A stretch of 39,493 nt of DNA from an uncultured Cellulosilyticum sp. (GCA_934725855.1 CAKVCL010000031.1:1-39493); one strand, 5' to 3'. Positions 1 to 11,291 are shown, counted from the stretch's first letter. Translations and numbers: made by a program. Notes: a model not told the origin generated them from the letters alone.

Positions 1-104
1 CAAAAATTAAGAAAATATGCTAGTTTCAATTCAAAGTCATTTTTTATTAAAATTGCTCTCAATGCTGAATAGTAACTTATTTTTTTGACTAACTTCTTAC
101 TCAT
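1..104 (-). CDS. Partial unidentified gene cut by the left window edge
   Basis: On the minus strand an ATG at 104 opens a frame that stays open to the window edge (about 34 codons, beginning MSKKLVKKISYYSALRAIL). A GGTGAGG sequence lies about 10 bases upstream, so the start is plausible but the spacing is long. The N-terminus is basic and then mixed; I do not recognise it. It would follow the chemoreceptor gene in the same direction with a gap of about 54 bases and no terminator between them, so co-transcription is possible. The call rests only on an open frame and a weak ribosome binding site. Confidence 0.35.
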   Translation of the reverse strand, partial: MSKKLVKKISYYSALRAILIKNDFELKLAYFLNF

Positions 105-158
105 TATAACAAAGCCTCACCTTTATTTCTTTAGGTAAATATTGTCATTTAATTTTCT

Positions 159-2165
159 CTATATGCTAAACTTCTTTGTTGATTCTTCTAGTGCCTTTAC
201 ACGTTCATTAAATTTACCTGATAATTCATTAATACTTTCTGTAGTAGCTGCTTGCTCATGTACAGCTACATTGATTTCTGTGCCACAAGTTGCATTTTCA
301 TCAGCTGTTTGTTTGATTTCATTTATAAAGTTCTCTATTTCTTTTAAGTTACTATTTACTTTATACGCTTCTTTTACAATTGAATTACTCTTTTCTAATG
401 TTTCCGCCATATGCTCTTCTATCTCTTGATATTTACTACTGCTTTGCATTACGATTTCTTTTTGTTCATCAATAACCGTATGAGAAGCTTGTGCATTATC
501 TGTAATCAGTTGTACATCTCCATTAACATTTTCAATAATTTCTGCAATCTCTGCTGTTGCTTTATTACAGCTATCAGCCAGTTTTTTAATTTCTTCAGCT
601 ACAACTGTAAATCCTCTTCCTGCTTCCCCAGCTCTAGCTGCTTCAATTGAAGCATTTAATGAAAGCATATTGATCTGACCCGTTAGCCCTTCAATTGTAA
701 CTAGGATATGATTAATTTCTTCTGTTCTTTTATTCATTTGCTCAATAGCCATATTCGTCTTTTGGAATTTACTTATAATCTCATCCATTCCGTTTACTTG
801 TCGACTTACATAGCTTTTACTTTGTTCAATGCTCTCTTTGGTATTAACAGCCATTTCCTTACTTTCTTCTGCTTTATTTCTTATTCTTTCTAACTCCCTA
901 TTCATTCTCTGTGCTAAATGAATGCCTTTATCAGCACCTTCTTGCTGCTTTTTGGTGATTTGGATTAAGTTATCTGTACTAGCTGCTATTTGATTAATAC
1001 CTGTTGCTGTTTCTGTAGTAGATACTGATAGCCCTTCACTCATGCTTAAAAGCCCTTCTGTTAACTTTTTGCTTTCAGTAATCATGTTTCTTAATGCTGC
1101 ACCCATATCATTGATTCCCCCGCTTAACTTCTTAAATTCATTACTTGAATCAATATTTAATACTTTTGTTAGATTACCTTTCCCCACTTCATTCATGTGA
1201 CCTAGTACTTTATATAATTCATCAACTACATTTTTCTTGATGAAAATAATAACTATAACTTCGCATAAAATAAATGACAGTACAATAATAATAGCTATAA
1301 TCTTAATTCCTATAAGTGCATCTTGGTTCACGACGATTAATGGTATTTTACCTGCAATAATATAGTCTCCTACAGTTTTATAGTGGATATAAAGATTCTC
1401 TCCTGAACTTGTCTGTCCTTTCATACTTCCTTCTTCTGTATTAAATTCTTGCCCAAATTCTTCATTAGCATTCATATTAATTAGTTCTTTATTTATAGCA
1501 CTAAGTATTTTTTTATTTTCTTTATCAATAATTAACATCTCACCTTGATTATCAAATATAACACCATCCACAATATTCTTGGTATCCACACTAGCCAATT
1601 TTGCCTCTAATCTTTCAGGGGATACCCCTATTTGAATAATTCCTGGCATGTCCAGCCTTGATACACCAATATATTGAAATAAAACCCCATCTGAATCTCT
1701 ATGCTTAGCTTCTTGAACAAATTCATAACTTGGATCTTCAATTACTTTTGTAAAAGGAAGCATTTGTTCACCACTATAATAACTCATTCCATAAAATTCA
1801 GGGACAGTCCCTGCATATAAAATTCCTTCTGAATCACTTATATGTATTTCTTCTATTCCCATTCTTTTTGCTAGTTCTTTTAGTTTTGATATGTCTTCAA
1901 TAATTTCTGGCTTTTCATTAAGCATATAGGCAATTGAATGAGCCTTTACCAAATAATCTTCTTCAAGTTCTTTTTTCAGCTCTTGTACCTCATTATCATA
2001 CTCATTAATTTTATTTGATATATAATTAATTTGTGTATCTATAGAATTATTAATGCTCACTTTCTCTTCAGATACTTGATAAATATAGGTGCATCCCATA
2101 CTAAACACAATAATAACCACAAAAACACCTGCAAAAATTGTTTGTATCTTTTTCATTAATTTCAT
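159..2165 (-). CDS. Methyl-accepting chemotaxis protein (transmembrane chemoreceptor)
   Basis: Chemoreceptor of about 668 residues that signals to CheA/CheW. In order: a short basic cytoplasmic start, a membrane segment at about residues 8-27, an extracellular sensor region of roughly 250 residues (Cache-like by layout, ligand unknown), a second very hydrophobic segment at about 285-308, a HAMP linker, and a long coiled-coil signalling domain. The conserved hairpin tip is clear at about residues 490-525, with [20 protein letters not shown] followed by [14 protein letters not shown] longer frame reaches 2180, but those five codons (MGGMT) are encoded by the GGGAGG ribosome binding site, which sits 7 bases before the ATG at 2165; I therefore start at 2165. 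No CheW-binding pentapeptide tail for CheR is evident at the C-terminus. No confident promoter was found in the AT-rich upstream stretch. Confidence 0.95.
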   Translation of the reverse strand: MKLMKKIQTIFAGVFVVIIVFSMGCTYIYQVSEEKVSINNSIDTQINYISNKINEYDNEVQELKKELEEDYLVKAHSIAYMLNEKPEIIEDISKLKELAKRMGIEEIHISDSEGILYAGTVPEFYGMSYYSGEQMLPFTKVIEDPSYEFVQEAKHRDSDGVLFQYIGVSRLDMPGIIQIGVSPERLEAKLASVDTKNIVDGVIFDNQGEMLIIDKENKKILSAINKELINMNANEEFGQEFNTEEGSMKGQTSSGENLYIHYKTVGDYIIAGKIPLIVVNQDALIGIKIIAIIIVLSFILCEVIVIIFIKKNVVDELYKVLGHMNEVGKGNLTKVLNIDSSNEFKKLSGGINDMGAALRNMITESKKLTEGLLSMSEGLSVSTTETATGINQIAASTDNLIQITKKQQEGADKGIHLAQRMNRELERIRNKAEESKEMAVNTKESIEQSKSYVSRQVNGMDEIISKFQKTNMAIEQMNKRTEEINHILVTIEGLTGQINMLSLNASIEAARAGEAGRGFTVVAEEIKKLADSCNKATAEIAEIIENVNGDVQLITDNAQASHTVIDEQKEIVMQSSSKYQEIEEHMAETLEKSNSIVKEAYKVNSNLKEIENFINEIKQTADENATCGTEINVAVHEQAATTESINELSGKFNERVKALEESTKKFSI

Positions 2166-2391
2166 AGTCATTCCTCCCATTTAGCATTTTGCCTAATACT
2201 ATCTTCCTCTTATTTAATATATTTAAATAAAATTTAGTATATTTTTACATTATATCATAATATTATATATTTTTCATTTCGTACTTTACTGTTTATTGGT
2301 ATATTTGTTATTTTGCTAACTAATATACTTGTGTAAGGAAATACTATGATTAAACTAACCCCTTAACTTTTTTAGATGTATTTTTTATAAG

Positions 2392-2423
2392 GCATATCTA
2401 TTGCCTCATAGCAATAGATATGC
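2392..2423. repeat. Perfect 13-bp inverted repeat next to the rpoC terminator
   Basis: GCATATCTATTGC (2392-2404) is repeated in inverted form at 2411-2423 around a 6-base loop. It abuts the terminator hairpin at 2426-2471. Neither side carries a proper T-run in the correct place, so it is not a classical intrinsic terminator. It could stabilise the 3' end of the rpoBC transcript or be a small palindromic repeat. Confidence 0.6.
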
Positions 2424-2425
2424 AC

Positions 2426-2471
2426 AGAAAAAACAGCCAGTACCCTTCTCAGGCTACTGGCTGTTTTTTCT
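2426..2471 (-). terminator. Intrinsic terminator of the rpoBC operon
   Basis: A perfect 17-bp inverted repeat (2426-2442 with 2455-2471) lies directly after the rpoC stop. Read on the minus strand, a GC-containing stem (CAGCCAGTA) is followed by TTTTTT. Because the other arm starts with A residues, it could also work in the opposite direction. Confidence 0.9.
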
Positions 2472-2472
2472 A

Positions 2473-5400
2473 TTATTCTTTTATCATTTCAATATCAAGT
2501 TTACGATATCTATCCATACCTGTTCCAGCAGGAATCAATTTACCGATAAGAACATTTTCTTTAAGACCAATAAGTGGATCTGTCTTACCTTTAATAGCTG
2601 CCTCTGTAAGAACTTTAGTTGTTTCTTGGAATGATGCAGCTGATAAGAAGGATTCAGTAGCAAGAGAAGCTTTTGTAATACCAAGTAATACATGTTTTCC
2701 TGTTGCTGGTTCTAAACCTTCTCGTTCCATACGTTTGTTTACTTCCTCAAATTCAAGGATGTCTACAGAACTTCCTGGTAAGAAATCAGTATCTCCGTTT
2801 TCTTCGATTTTAACTTTCTTAAGCATTTGGCGAACGATAACCTCAATGTGCTTATCGTTGATGTCTACACCTTGGAGACGGTATACACGTTGAACTTCTT
2901 GAATCATGTAATGTTGTACACCTAAAATGCCTTTAACTTTAAGGATATCATGTGGATTAACACTACCTTCTGTAAGTTCATCACCCGCTTCAATTACTGT
3001 GCCATCCATAACTTTGATTCTTGATCCATATGGAATAACATAAGTTTTAACGTTACCAGTTTCATTATTTGTAACGGTTACTTCACGTTTTTTCTTATTG
3101 TCAGTAATAGTAGCAACACCATCGATTTCAGAAATGATAGCAAGACCTTTTGGTTTACGTGCTTCAAATAACTCTTCGACACGAGGAAGACCTTGTGTGA
3201 TATCATCTCCAGCGATACCTCCTGTATGGAATGTACGCATGGTAAGCTGTGTACCTGGTTCACCAATTGATTGAGCAGCAATAATACCTACTGACTCACC
3301 CATTTTAACTTGGTTACCAGATGACATGTTTGCACCATAACATTTTGCACAAACGCCCATTTTTGATTGACATCTAAGAACGTTACGGATACGTACTCTT
3401 TCAATGCCAAGTTCATCAATATATTCTGCCATGTTTGGTTTAATCATTTCATTAGCTTGAACTAATACTTCACCTGTTTCTGGGTGAATGATTGGATCTG
3501 CAGCCACACGTCCTGATAAACGCTCATTAAGTGGTTCAATAACCTCTGCACCATCTTTATAAGCAAAGACCCACATACCTGGAATTTCTTCATTTGGATG
3601 ATTTTCGTGACAGTCTTCTTCACGAATGATAACGTCTTGAGATACGTCTACAAGACGACGTGTAAGGTATCCTGAATCGGCTGTACGAAGCGCTGTATCG
3701 GCAAGACCTTTACGAGCGCCGTGAGCTGAGATGAAGTATTCAAGTACAGTAAGCCCTTCACGGAAGTTTGACTTAATAGGAAGCTCAATGGTTTTACCTG
3801 ATGTAGATGCCATCAGACCACGCATACCTGCAAGCTGTTTAATCTGGTTGTTAGAACCACGGGCACCAGAGTGAGCCATCATATAGATGTTGTTGTATTT
3901 ACCAAGGTTATCAAGAAGTGCTTTAGTAATCTTATCATTTGCAGTATTCCATGCTTGGATGACTTTATTGTAACGTTCTTCATCTGTCATAAGACCACGT
4001 CTGAAGAGTTTTGTTACATGATCTACTTCTTTTTGTGCTTCTTCAAGATACATTGGTTTTTCTGGTGGTACACGCATATCTGATACAGATACTGTAAGAG
4101 AACCACGTGTAGAGAATTTATAACCTAAAGCTTTGATATTATCAAGAAGAATGGCTGTATCTGTCGCACCATGAGTGTTGATACATTTCTTAATGATTTT
4201 ACCAAGTTCTTTCTTACCTACTAAGAAGTCTACTTCATATCTAAGTTTATTTTCTTCTTTATCACGTTTTACGAAACCAAGATCTTGTGGAATGATTTCG
4301 TTGTAAATAACACGACCAGCCGTTGCATCAGTAATACCAGTGATTTCTTCACCATTTACTACAACTGTACGACGTACTTTAATTGGTGCATGTAAAGTAA
4401 TTTCTTTGTTATCGTAAGCAAGTAATGCTTCTTTTTCATCATGGAATACTTTTCCAGAACCAATTTGTTTCTTAATATATAATGTTTTACCAGCTTTATA
4501 TGCTTCTTCTGCCTCAGCTTCTGTTGCAAATACTTTACCAGCCCCTACATTTTCTTTTGTCCATACATATAACTCTTGGTCTGGAGAAAGCACTTCTACA
4601 TAATCCTTATCTGTGATTGGTTCGCATGCTTCTCTTGTTTCGTACATTTCATCATCTTTTCTAAGTGTTAAATAGTACGTACCAAGAACCATATCTTGAG
4701 ATGGTACAGCTACTGGTGCTCCATCAGATGGCTTAAGAAGGTTGTTTGGTGCTAAAAGTAAGAAACGACATTCAGCTTGTGCTTCAGCAGTAAGCGGAAC
4801 GTGAACCGCCATTTGGTCACCATCGAAGTCAGCGTTATAAGCTGTACATACAAGTGGGTGAAGCTTAATTGCACGTCCTTCTACTAAGATTGGTTCGAAG
4901 GCTTGGATACCAAGTCTGTGAAGTGTGGGGGCACGGTTTAACATAACTGGATGTTCTCTAATGACATCTTCAAGAACGTCCCAAACTTGTGGTTGTAATC
5001 TTTCAATCATGTGTTTAGCATTTTTGATATTGTGTGCAATACCATCTGATACTAATTTTTTCATAACGAAAGGTTTGAATAACTCAATAGCCATTTCTTT
5101 TGGAAGACCACATTGGTAAATCTTAAGGCTTGGTCCTACTACGATAACTGAACGTCCTGAGTAGTCAACACGTTTCCCAAGTAAGTTCTGACGGAAACGA
5201 CCTGATTTACCTTTAAGCATATCAGAAAGTGATTTAAGAGGTCTGTTACCAGGCCCTGTTACTGGTTTACCACGACGACCGTTATCAATAAGCGCATCAA
5301 CTGCTTCTTGTAACATACGTTTTTCGTTTCTTACGATGATATTAGGTGCACCTAAATCAAGAAGACGTTTTAAACGGTTATTACGGTTAATTACTCTTCT

Positions 5401-6186
5401 ATATAAATCGTTAAGGTCAGATGTTGCAAAGCGTCCACCGTCTAATTGAATCATTGGACGAAGATCTGGTGGAAGTACTGGAATAACATCAAGAATCATC
5501 CACTCAGGTTTGTTTTCTGATAAACGGAATGCTTCTACAACTTCAAGTCTTTTAATAATACGAACACGTTTTTGACCTGTTGTTGATCTAAGTTGTGCCT
5601 TAAGTTCAGCACTTTCTTTTTCTAAGTCGATATCAGCAAGAAGTTTTTTGATAGCTTCGGCACCCATTTCTGCAACGAATGAGCCTTCACCATATTTTTC
5701 TTCTGCTTCTCTAAATTCTTTTTCACCTAAAATTTCTTTGTATTCAAGCCCTGTATCTTTAGGGTCTAATACAATATAAGCTGCAAAGTATAAAATTTTC
5801 TCAAGTTTACCTGGTGTAATATCTAAGATAAGGCCCATTCTACTTGGAATACCTTTGAAATACCAAATGTGAGACACAGGGGCAGCAAGCTCAATGTGCC
5901 CCATTCTCTCACGACGTACTTTTGCTTTTGTAACTTCAACACCACAACGATCACAAACTACGCCTTTATATCTAATTCTCTTATACTTACCACAGTGACA
6001 TTCCCAGTCTTTACTAGGCCCGAAAATTCTTTCGCAGAAGAGACCGTCTCTTTCTGGTCTTTGTGTACGGTAATTAATTGTTTCTGGTTTTTTTACTTCT
6101 CCTCGAGACCATTCACGAATTTTTTCAGGGGAAGCGAGTCCTATCTTGATTTGCTCAAAAAAGATAGCTTGATCCATGTTTGCCAT
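2473..6186 (-). CDS. rpoC: DNA-directed RNA polymerase subunit beta'
   Basis: Catalytic beta' subunit of RNA polymerase, about 1237 residues, close to the length in other Bacillota. The N-terminal zinc site is visible (CHCGKYKR...CDRCG), as is the active-site loop [12 protein letters not shown] near residue 452, whose three aspartates hold the catalytic magnesium. The second zinc cluster ([14 protein letters not shown]) and the trigger-loop region ([20 protein letters not shown]) are intact. A frame opens further upstream at 6207 (MKGVHSS), but the only Shine-Dalgarno-like sequence (AAGGGAG) lies inside that stretch, 11 bases before the ATG at 6186, so I prefer 6186. It follows rpoB by about 25 bases and ends at a strong terminator. 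Confidence 0.97.
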   Translation of the reverse strand: MANMDQAIFFEQIKIGLASPEKIREWSRGEVKKPETINYRTQRPERDGLFCERIFGPSKDWECHCGKYKRIRYKGVVCDRCGVEVTKAKVRRERMGHIELAAPVSHIWYFKGIPSRMGLILDITPGKLEKILYFAAYIVLDPKDTGLEYKEILGEKEFREAEEKYGEGSFVAEMGAEAIKKLLADIDLEKESAELKAQLRSTTGQKRVRIIKRLEVVEAFRLSENKPEWMILDVIPVLPPDLRPMIQLDGGRFATSDLNDLYRRVINRNNRLKRLLDLGAPNIIVRNEKRMLQEAVDALIDNGRRGKPVTGPGNRPLKSLSDMLKGKSGRFRQNLLGKRVDYSGRSVIVVGPSLKIYQCGLPKEMAIELFKPFVMKKLVSDGIAHNIKNAKHMIERLQPQVWDVLEDVIREHPVMLNRAPTLHRLGIQAFEPILVEGRAIKLHPLVCTAYNADFDGDQMAVHVPLTAEAQAECRFLLLAPNNLLKPSDGAPVAVPSQDMVLGTYYLTLRKDDEMYETREACEPITDKDYVEVLSPDQELYVWTKENVGAGKVFATEAEAEEAYKAGKTLYIKKQIGSGKVFHDEKEALLAYDNKEITLHAPIKVRRTVVVNGEEITGITDATAGRVIYNEIIPQDLGFVKRDKEENKLRYEVDFLVGKKELGKIIKKCINTHGATDTAILLDNIKALGYKFSTRGSLTVSVSDMRVPPEKPMYLEEAQKEVDHVTKLFRRGLMTDEERYNKVIQAWNTANDKITKALLDNLGKYNNIYMMAHSGARGSNNQIKQLAGMRGLMASTSGKTIELPIKSNFREGLTVLEYFISAHGARKGLADTALRTADSGYLTRRLVDVSQDVIIREEDCHENHPNEEIPGMWVFAYKDGAEVIEPLNERLSGRVAADPIIHPETGEVLVQANEMIKPNMAEYIDELGIERVRIRNVLRCQSKMGVCAKCYGANMSSGNQVKMGESVGIIAAQSIGEPGTQLTMRTFHTGGIAGDDITQGLPRVEELFEARKPKGLAIISEIDGVATITDNKKKREVTVTNNETGNVKTYVIPYGSRIKVMDGTVIEAGDELTEGSVNPHDILKVKGILGVQHYMIQEVQRVYRLQGVDINDKHIEVIVRQMLKKVKIEENGDTDFLPGSSVDILEFEEVNKRMEREGLEPATGKHVLLGITKASLATESFLSAASFQETTKVLTEAAIKGKTDPLIGLKENVLIGKLIPAGTGMDRYRKLDIEMIKE

Positions 6187-6211
6187 GCTACTATGCACTC
6201 CCTTCATACTT

Positions 6212-9200
6212 TTATAAATCTAAATCACCTAATCCATCATCTTCAATAAACATATCGTCATCAGGTTCGAAATCTAATTCAATATTTTCGTCATCATATA
6301 AATCAGAATCTCCATCTTCTGGATTTTCTTCAATATAGCCATCTTCTAAAGGTACATCTTCAAGTACTTCTTCTGGTGCTGGTGCAATACCTTCACCTTC
6401 TTCATCACTTTCTTTAATATCTACTTCTGTATTGCCCTTTGTAAGTACTCTAATATCAAGAGCAAGTGATTGAAGTTCTTTGAGTAATACTTTAAATGAT
6501 TCTGGGATTCCTGGTTCAGGAATATTTTCACCTTTAACAATAGATTCATAAGTTTTAACACGTCCTACAACATCATCAGATTTAATGGTAAGGATTTCTT
6601 GAAGTGTATAAGCCGCACCATAAGCTTCAAGTGCCCATACCTCCATCTCTCCGAAACGTTGTCCACCAAATTGTGCTTTACCACCAAGAGGTTGTTGTGT
6701 GATTGTTGCATATGGACCTGTTGAACGAGCGTGCATTTTATCGTCTACTAAATGGTGAAGTTTGAGGTAGTGCATGAAACCAATAGTTACAGGGTTATCA
6801 AACTCTTCACCTGAACGACCATCTCTAAGACGAACTTTACCTGTACGATCAAGTGGAACACCTCTCCACTCATCTCTGTGGTCTCTATTTTCATATAAAT
6901 AATCTAATACACTTTGATCAATTTTTGGTGACCATTTTTCATAGAATTCATCCCATTCCCAGTTAGCATAATCGTTAGCTAGTTCAAGAGTCATCATAAT
7001 ATCTTGTTCTGTTGCACCATTAAATACTGGTGTTTCAATCTTGAAACCTAGTACTTTAGCAGCAAGACTTAAGTGAATTTCAAGTACCTGTCCAATGTTC
7101 ATACGAGATGGTACACCTAATGGGTTAAGAACGATATCAAGAGGACGACCATTTGGAAGGAATGGCATGTCTTCTACTGGAAGTACTCTTGAGATAACCC
7201 CCTTATTACCATGTCGACCAGCCATTTTATCACCAACAGAGATTTTTCTCTTTTGAGCGATATAACAACGTACCATACGGTTAACACCTGGGTCAAGCTC
7301 ATCACCATTTTCACGAGTAAAGATTTTAACATCTACGATAATACCTGCTTCACCATGAGGTACACGAAGTGATGTATCTCTTACTTCTCTAACTTTTTCA
7401 CCAAAGATTGCACGAAGTAATCTTTCTTCTGCTGTTAGTTCTGTTTCACCTTTTGGTGTTACACGACCAACTAAGATATCACCTGAACGAACTTCAGCAC
7501 CAATACGAATGATACCTCTTTCATCAAGATCTTTAAGCGCATCTTCACCTACATTAGGGATGTCACGAGTGATTTCCTCTGGACCTACTTTTGTATCACG
7601 TGCTTCTACTTCATACTCTTCAATATGGATAGAAGTATACACATCATCTTGAACAAGTCTTTCACTAAGAAGAACAGCATCTTCGTAGTTATAACCTTCC
7701 CAAGTCATGAAACCAATAAGTGGGTTTTGACCAAGAGCCAATTCACCATTTTGAGTAGATGGCCCATCTGCTAAGACATCACCTTTCTTAACAACGTCAC
7801 CTTTATTAACAACTGGTCTTTGGTTGATACAAGTACCAGCATTACTACGTTCAAATTTCTCTAATTTGTAAGAGTGTTTCTTACCTTCTTCATCTTTAAC
7901 GACGATTTCTTTTGAAGTACATTTATCAACTACCCCATCTTCTTTAGCAACGATTAATGCACCTGAATCCATACCAATTTTGTATTCCATACCCGTAGCA
8001 ACTACTGGGCTATCTGTTGTGATAAGTGGAACAGCTTGACGTTGCATGTTGGCACCCATTAACGCACGGTTCGCATCATCATTTTCAAGGAAAGGAATAA
8101 GTGCTGTTGCTACAGAAACGATTTGTTTTGTAGAAACATCCATTAAGTCGATTTTCTTGTAATCATATTCAAGAATGTCTTCCCTGTGACGAGCAGTAAC
8201 ACGTTTGTTTATAAAGTGCCCTTCTTCATCTAATTTTTCATTAGCTTGACAAACAGTGTATTTTTCCTCTTCATCAGCTGTGATATAAATAACCTCATCA
8301 GTTACCCTTGGTTCGTCACCAGATTTATCAATGACACGGTATGGTGCTTCAATGAACCCATATTCGTTAATACGAGCAAATGTTGCAAGTGAGTTGATAA
8401 GACCGATGTTAGGACCTTCAGGCGTCTCAATAGGGCACATACGTCCATAGTGAGAATAGTGAACGTCACGAACCTCGAATCCTGCACGTTCTCTTGAAAG
8501 ACCGCCAGGTCCAAGTGCAGATAGTCTTCTCTTATGAGTAAGCTCAGCAAGTGGGTTGTTATGATCCATGAATTGTGACAACTGTGAACTACCAAAGAAT
8601 TCTTTAATAGCAGATGACACTGGGCGAATATTAATAAACGCTTGTGGACTAACAGCCTCTTGATCTTGAATTGTCATTCTTTCACGAACAACTCTTTCCA
8701 TACGAGAAAGACCAATACGGAATTGATTTTGTAAAAGCTCACCTACTCCACGAATACGTCTGTTACCTAAGTGGTCAATATCATCTGTGAAACCAATTTC
8801 ATACTCTAAGTGCATGTTGTAGTTAACAGAAGCAAAGATATCATCTAAAGTAATAGATTTTGGAATAAGCTCAGATTTTCTAGCTTTAATTTCTTTCTTA
8901 ATGTCATCAAGTTCATGGTATTCTTCAAGAATTTCTTCAAGTACTGGATAATATACATTATCTTTAATACCTAGTTCAGCTGGATCACAATCTACAAAAC
9001 TTGTAAGTTCTACTGCTCTATTTGAAAGGATTTTAATTGCTTTTTCTTGACTACCAACTGGATAAACATAGATTGCTTCGATACCTGTGTTTTGGATTGT
9101 GTTAGCAAGATCTACAGTGATTTTATCCCCTTCACTTGCAATCACTTCACCTGTATTTGGATCAACTACGTTATCTGCAAGTACAAGACCTGTTACACGG

Positions 9201-10060
9201 TTACGAAGTGCTAATTTTTTGTTAAATTTATAACGTCCTACTTTTGCAAGGTCGTAACGTTTTGGATCAAAGAACATATTTCTGATCAATGTCTCAGCAC
9301 TATCTACTGTTGGTGGTTCGCCTGGACGAATACGTTTGTAGAGTTCTAAAAGACCTTCTTCATAGGTTTTACTTGTATCCTTTTGAATAGTTTCAAGAAT
9401 TTTAGTTTCTTCACCAAATTTCTCAATAATTTCTGCATCTGTACCAAGACCTAAAGAACGAAGAAGTACAGTAATAGGTACTTTACGTGTACGGTCTACA
9501 CGTACATAGAATACATCATTAGAATCTGTTTCATATTCTAACCATGCACCACGGTTAGGGATAACAGTTGATGCAAATAATTTTTTACCTGTTTTATCAA
9601 AAGTAATATCATAATAAATACCTGGTGAACGTACTAATTGACTAACAATAACACGTTCTGCACCATTAATAATGAAAGTAGCGTTTTCAGTCATAAGAGG
9701 AAAATCGCCCATAAATACTTCACTATCAACGCATGTACCAGTTTCTTTATTGTGAAGACGTGCCTTCACTTTCAGAGGCGCACTATAAGTTGCATCTCTT
9801 TCTCTACATTCTTCAATGGAATACTTAGGTTTGCTGTCTAAATAAAAATCAACAAATTCTAATATGAGATTACCATTAAAGTCTGTAATTGGAGAAATAT
9901 CTTCAAATACCTCTTTTAAACCTTCTCTCAAAAACCATTCATAAGATGATCTTTGAAGTTCCACAAGATTAGGGATCTCTAAAACTCCCTCATCTGTTCT
10001 AGCGTAGCTCATGCGAATTTGTTTACCCATGTGGACTGGGTGCATCTTAGATTTTTGCAT
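6212..10060 (-). CDS. rpoB: DNA-directed RNA polymerase subunit beta
   Basis: Beta subunit of RNA polymerase, 1282 residues. The rifampicin-binding region is clear around residues 487-515 ([17 protein letters not shown], then [20 protein letters not shown]), as are the conserved [17 protein letters not shown] block and the C-terminal [20 protein letters not shown] segment. The start ATG at 10060 has GTGAGG a few bases upstream. Two points are unusual: residue 500 is His where the E. coli numbering has Gln517, and the last ~50 residues form a strongly acidic Asp/Glu tail. Unlike the common arrangement, rpoB is not directly behind rplL: a plus-strand gene and several hairpins lie between them, so rpoBC probably uses its own promoter. 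Confidence 0.97.
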   Translation of the reverse strand: MQKSKMHPVHMGKQIRMSYARTDEGVLEIPNLVELQRSSYEWFLREGLKEVFEDISPITDFNGNLILEFVDFYLDSKPKYSIEECRERDATYSAPLKVKARLHNKETGTCVDSEVFMGDFPLMTENATFIINGAERVIVSQLVRSPGIYYDITFDKTGKKLFASTVIPNRGAWLEYETDSNDVFYVRVDRTRKVPITVLLRSLGLGTDAEIIEKFGEETKILETIQKDTSKTYEEGLLELYKRIRPGEPPTVDSAETLIRNMFFDPKRYDLAKVGRYKFNKKLALRNRVTGLVLADNVVDPNTGEVIASEGDKITVDLANTIQNTGIEAIYVYPVGSQEKAIKILSNRAVELTSFVDCDPAELGIKDNVYYPVLEEILEEYHELDDIKKEIKARKSELIPKSITLDDIFASVNYNMHLEYEIGFTDDIDHLGNRRIRGVGELLQNQFRIGLSRMERVVRERMTIQDQEAVSPQAFINIRPVSSAIKEFFGSSQLSQFMDHNNPLAELTHKRRLSALGPGGLSRERAGFEVRDVHYSHYGRMCPIETPEGPNIGLINSLATFARINEYGFIEAPYRVIDKSGDEPRVTDEVIYITADEEEKYTVCQANEKLDEEGHFINKRVTARHREDILEYDYKKIDLMDVSTKQIVSVATALIPFLENDDANRALMGANMQRQAVPLITTDSPVVATGMEYKIGMDSGALIVAKEDGVVDKCTSKEIVVKDEEGKKHSYKLEKFERSNAGTCINQRPVVNKGDVVKKGDVLADGPSTQNGELALGQNPLIGFMTWEGYNYEDAVLLSERLVQDDVYTSIHIEEYEVEARDTKVGPEEITRDIPNVGEDALKDLDERGIIRIGAEVRSGDILVGRVTPKGETELTAEERLLRAIFGEKVREVRDTSLRVPHGEAGIIVDVKIFTRENGDELDPGVNRMVRCYIAQKRKISVGDKMAGRHGNKGVISRVLPVEDMPFLPNGRPLDIVLNPLGVPSRMNIGQVLEIHLSLAAKVLGFKIETPVFNGATEQDIMMTLELANDYANWEWDEFYEKWSPKIDQSVLDYLYENRDHRDEWRGVPLDRTGKVRLRDGRSGEEFDNPVTIGFMHYLKLHHLVDDKMHARSTGPYATITQQPLGGKAQFGGQRFGEMEVWALEAYGAAYTLQEILTIKSDDVVGRVKTYESIVKGENIPEPGIPESFKVLLKELQSLALDIRVLTKGNTEVDIKESDEEGEGIAPAPEEVLEDVPLEDGYIEENPEDGDSDLYDDENIELDFEPDDDMFIEDDGLGDLDL

Positions 10061-10141
10061 GTGTTCCTCACCCCTTGCAAAATTTATAAATAATGCATAA
10101 AATATGCATCGTTCCGATAAGAATAAATAAGAAAAATGATA

Positions 10142-10170
10142 TTGTCATTCATAAATGCGTATGCTATAAT
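10142..10170 (+). promoter_or_regulatory. Near-consensus sigma-70-type promoter on the plus strand, inside the rpoB leader
   Basis: TTGTCA at 10142-10147 and TATAAT at 10165-10170 are separated by exactly 17 bases (5/6 and 6/6 matches to consensus). Transcription would start near 10177 and run away from rpoB. A terminator hairpin follows at 10221-10254, before any gene, so the product would be a short RNA. Confidence 0.65.
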
Positions 10171-10212
10171 GGTAAAAAATAGATAGACCTTAGCATATTA
10201 ACGCATTTTATA

Positions 10213-10241
10213 ATGCTACCATAAAACAAGGAGTGAGTCAA
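10213..10241 (-). promoter_or_regulatory. Possible rpoB promoter (weak candidate)
   Basis: On the minus strand TTGACT (10236-10241) and TAGCAT (10213-10218) are spaced by 17 bases. The -35 is good, the -10 only 4/6. It overlaps the hairpin at 10221-10254. An alternative minus-strand candidate is TTGAAT (10407-10412) with TATGCT (10384-10389), spacing 17 and a TGn extension. I cannot choose between them; some promoter must exist here because the region upstream is insulated by terminators. Confidence 0.3.
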
Positions 10242-10254
10242 CCCCTTGTTTTAT
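10221..10254 (+). terminator. Intrinsic terminator of the candidate antisense RNA
   Basis: ATAAAACAAGG (10221-10231) pairs with its inverted copy at 10244-10254 and is followed on the plus strand by an uninterrupted T-run (10254-10260). There is no plus-strand coding sequence upstream, which is why it suggests a short non-coding transcript. On the minus strand the same hairpin lies in the rpoB leader and has only a weak T-run. Confidence 0.7.
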
Positions 10255-10476
10255 TTTTTTATGAAAATCTACATATTAATATTCATTCTGCATTCCTATA
10301 CTTCTAATAAAGATCACTTAACCCACTCATAAAGTCAAAATGATTGAATTTCCTTTTAATGCTGACTACATACAATTATACTCAGCATACCATTCCAAAT
10401 CATAAGATTCAAGGTCTTCCCCCTCTATCTATTTTCATACTATATCTTCTAAATTAATTGTCGCCTTTTATCTGTA

Positions 10477-10519
10477 AAAAGTCACTTTGCCCCGTTTGCC
10501 TCTAGGTAAAGTGACTTTT
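10477..10519. terminator. Hairpin terminator between rpoB and the unknown plus-strand gene
   Basis: A 12-bp perfect stem (10477-10488 with 10508-10519), extendable to about 15 bp with one G-U pair. On the minus strand it is followed by TTTTT, on the plus strand by TTTTCTTT, so it may act in both directions. It would insulate rpoB from transcription coming from the rplJL side. The rest of 10261-10476 shows no gene. Confidence 0.6.
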
Positions 10520-10600
10520 CTTTATGATCTGTATCTCTTAATTTCTTTACCTGATTTGTCGATAATTATTCTATAACAATGTTATAAAGGAGGAAACCAT

Positions 10601-11278
10601 ATGGATATTAATACCAACTCATATACCACTTCAACTTCTACAAGCGCTACATCTACTACTAGCAAAGCTTCAAACAAAGCATCCAAAACTTCAAATAATG
10701 ATAAACCTTCAACTTCAGTTAAAACCGACGGATACGAAAGTTCCAAAAACAGAAATGTAACTGGACTATACACCAAACCACAGCATAAATTAACAGACGA
10801 ACAAATCCAATCATTACAAGATGCCCAAGCTGAATCTAAAAAGAATCTTATCAAAGCACTTTCTTCTGCATTAACTATCGGACAAGGTAGTAACGCTTTC
10901 ACAGCCACTTCTATTTTAGATGGTTCTGTATTTAAATCTGCATTCTGTTCATACACCTGTGAACTCCCTGCACTTGCTACTGACCCAGAAGAAGCAAAGG
11001 CAGCCATCAGCGAAGGCGGTGCTTATTCTGTAGATGCAGTGGCTACTCGTATTATGGATCTTGCCACTGCACTTGCTGGTGATGACGAAGCTATGCTTGT
11101 AAAAATGCGCTCAGCAGTCGAAAAAGGCTTCGGCATGGCTAAAAACACTTTCTCACGTGTAACAGGTGAGAATAAATTACCTCAAATCTGCCAAGATACA
11201 TACAAAGAAGTTATGAACCGTTTTGATAAATTGCAAAATAAAACTTCAGAAGATAAAGGAGAAGTTTCTACTAATTAG
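10601..11278 (+). CDS. Conserved hypothetical protein, Ser/Thr-rich N-terminus (DUF5610-like?)
   Basis: Cytoplasmic-type protein of 225 residues with no signal peptide or membrane segment. Residues 1-45 are low-complexity Ser/Thr/Asn/Lys. The C-terminal half (about 130-215) is an ordered alpha-helical-looking domain; the pattern AYSVDAVATRIMDLATALAG, then a Met/Lys-rich helix and GFGMAKNTF, then LPQICQDTYKEVMNRFD reminds me of the DUF5610-type domain, from memory only. Function unknown. The start is secure: AAAGGAGG lies 7 bases before ATG 10601. The gene is convergent with rplL and divergent from rpoB, occupying the place where rplL and rpoB are normally adjacent. A 17-bp perfect terminator follows its stop. 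Confidence 0.8.
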   Translation: MDINTNSYTTSTSTSATSTTSKASNKASKTSNNDKPSTSVKTDGYESSKNRNVTGLYTKPQHKLTDEQIQSLQDAQAESKKNLIKALSSALTIGQGSNAFTATSILDGSVFKSAFCSYTCELPALATDPEEAKAAISEGGAYSVDAVATRIMDLATALAGDDEAMLVKMRSAVEKGFGMAKNTFSRVTGENKLPQICQDTYKEVMNRFDKLQNKTSEDKGEVSTN

Positions 11279-11291
11279 TTTTAATCCCCAC

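Larger units (their letters stand above)
10177..10260 (+). ncRNA. Candidate small RNA antisense to the rpoB 5' leader
   Basis: This stretch is bounded by a near-consensus promoter and a hairpin followed by seven T residues, giving a predicted RNA of about 80-85 nt. It contains two hairpins: TAGCAT/ATGCTA (10191-10218) and the terminator stem (10221-10254). I see no ribosome binding site with a start codon in it. It is complementary to the region just upstream of rpoB, so it could pair with the rpoB leader RNA. Existence and function are inferred from sequence only. Confidence 0.45.

Noticed and set aside
2181..2391. A flagellar-type (sigma-D) promoter for the chemoreceptor gene
   Set aside because: No TAAA-spacer-GCCGATAA-like match was found; a TATAAT near 2257 lacks a good -35.
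2420..2893. Plus-strand open frame of 157 codons over the end of rpoC
   Set aside because: It lies wholly opposite rpoC and its terminator, has no ribosome binding site, and its composition reflects the antisense of a highly conserved gene.
10582..11007. Minus-strand open frame of 141 codons opposite the 225-residue protein gene
   Set aside because: It is the antisense of a Ser/Thr-rich gene that has a strong ribosome binding site and a terminator; the minus frame has neither.
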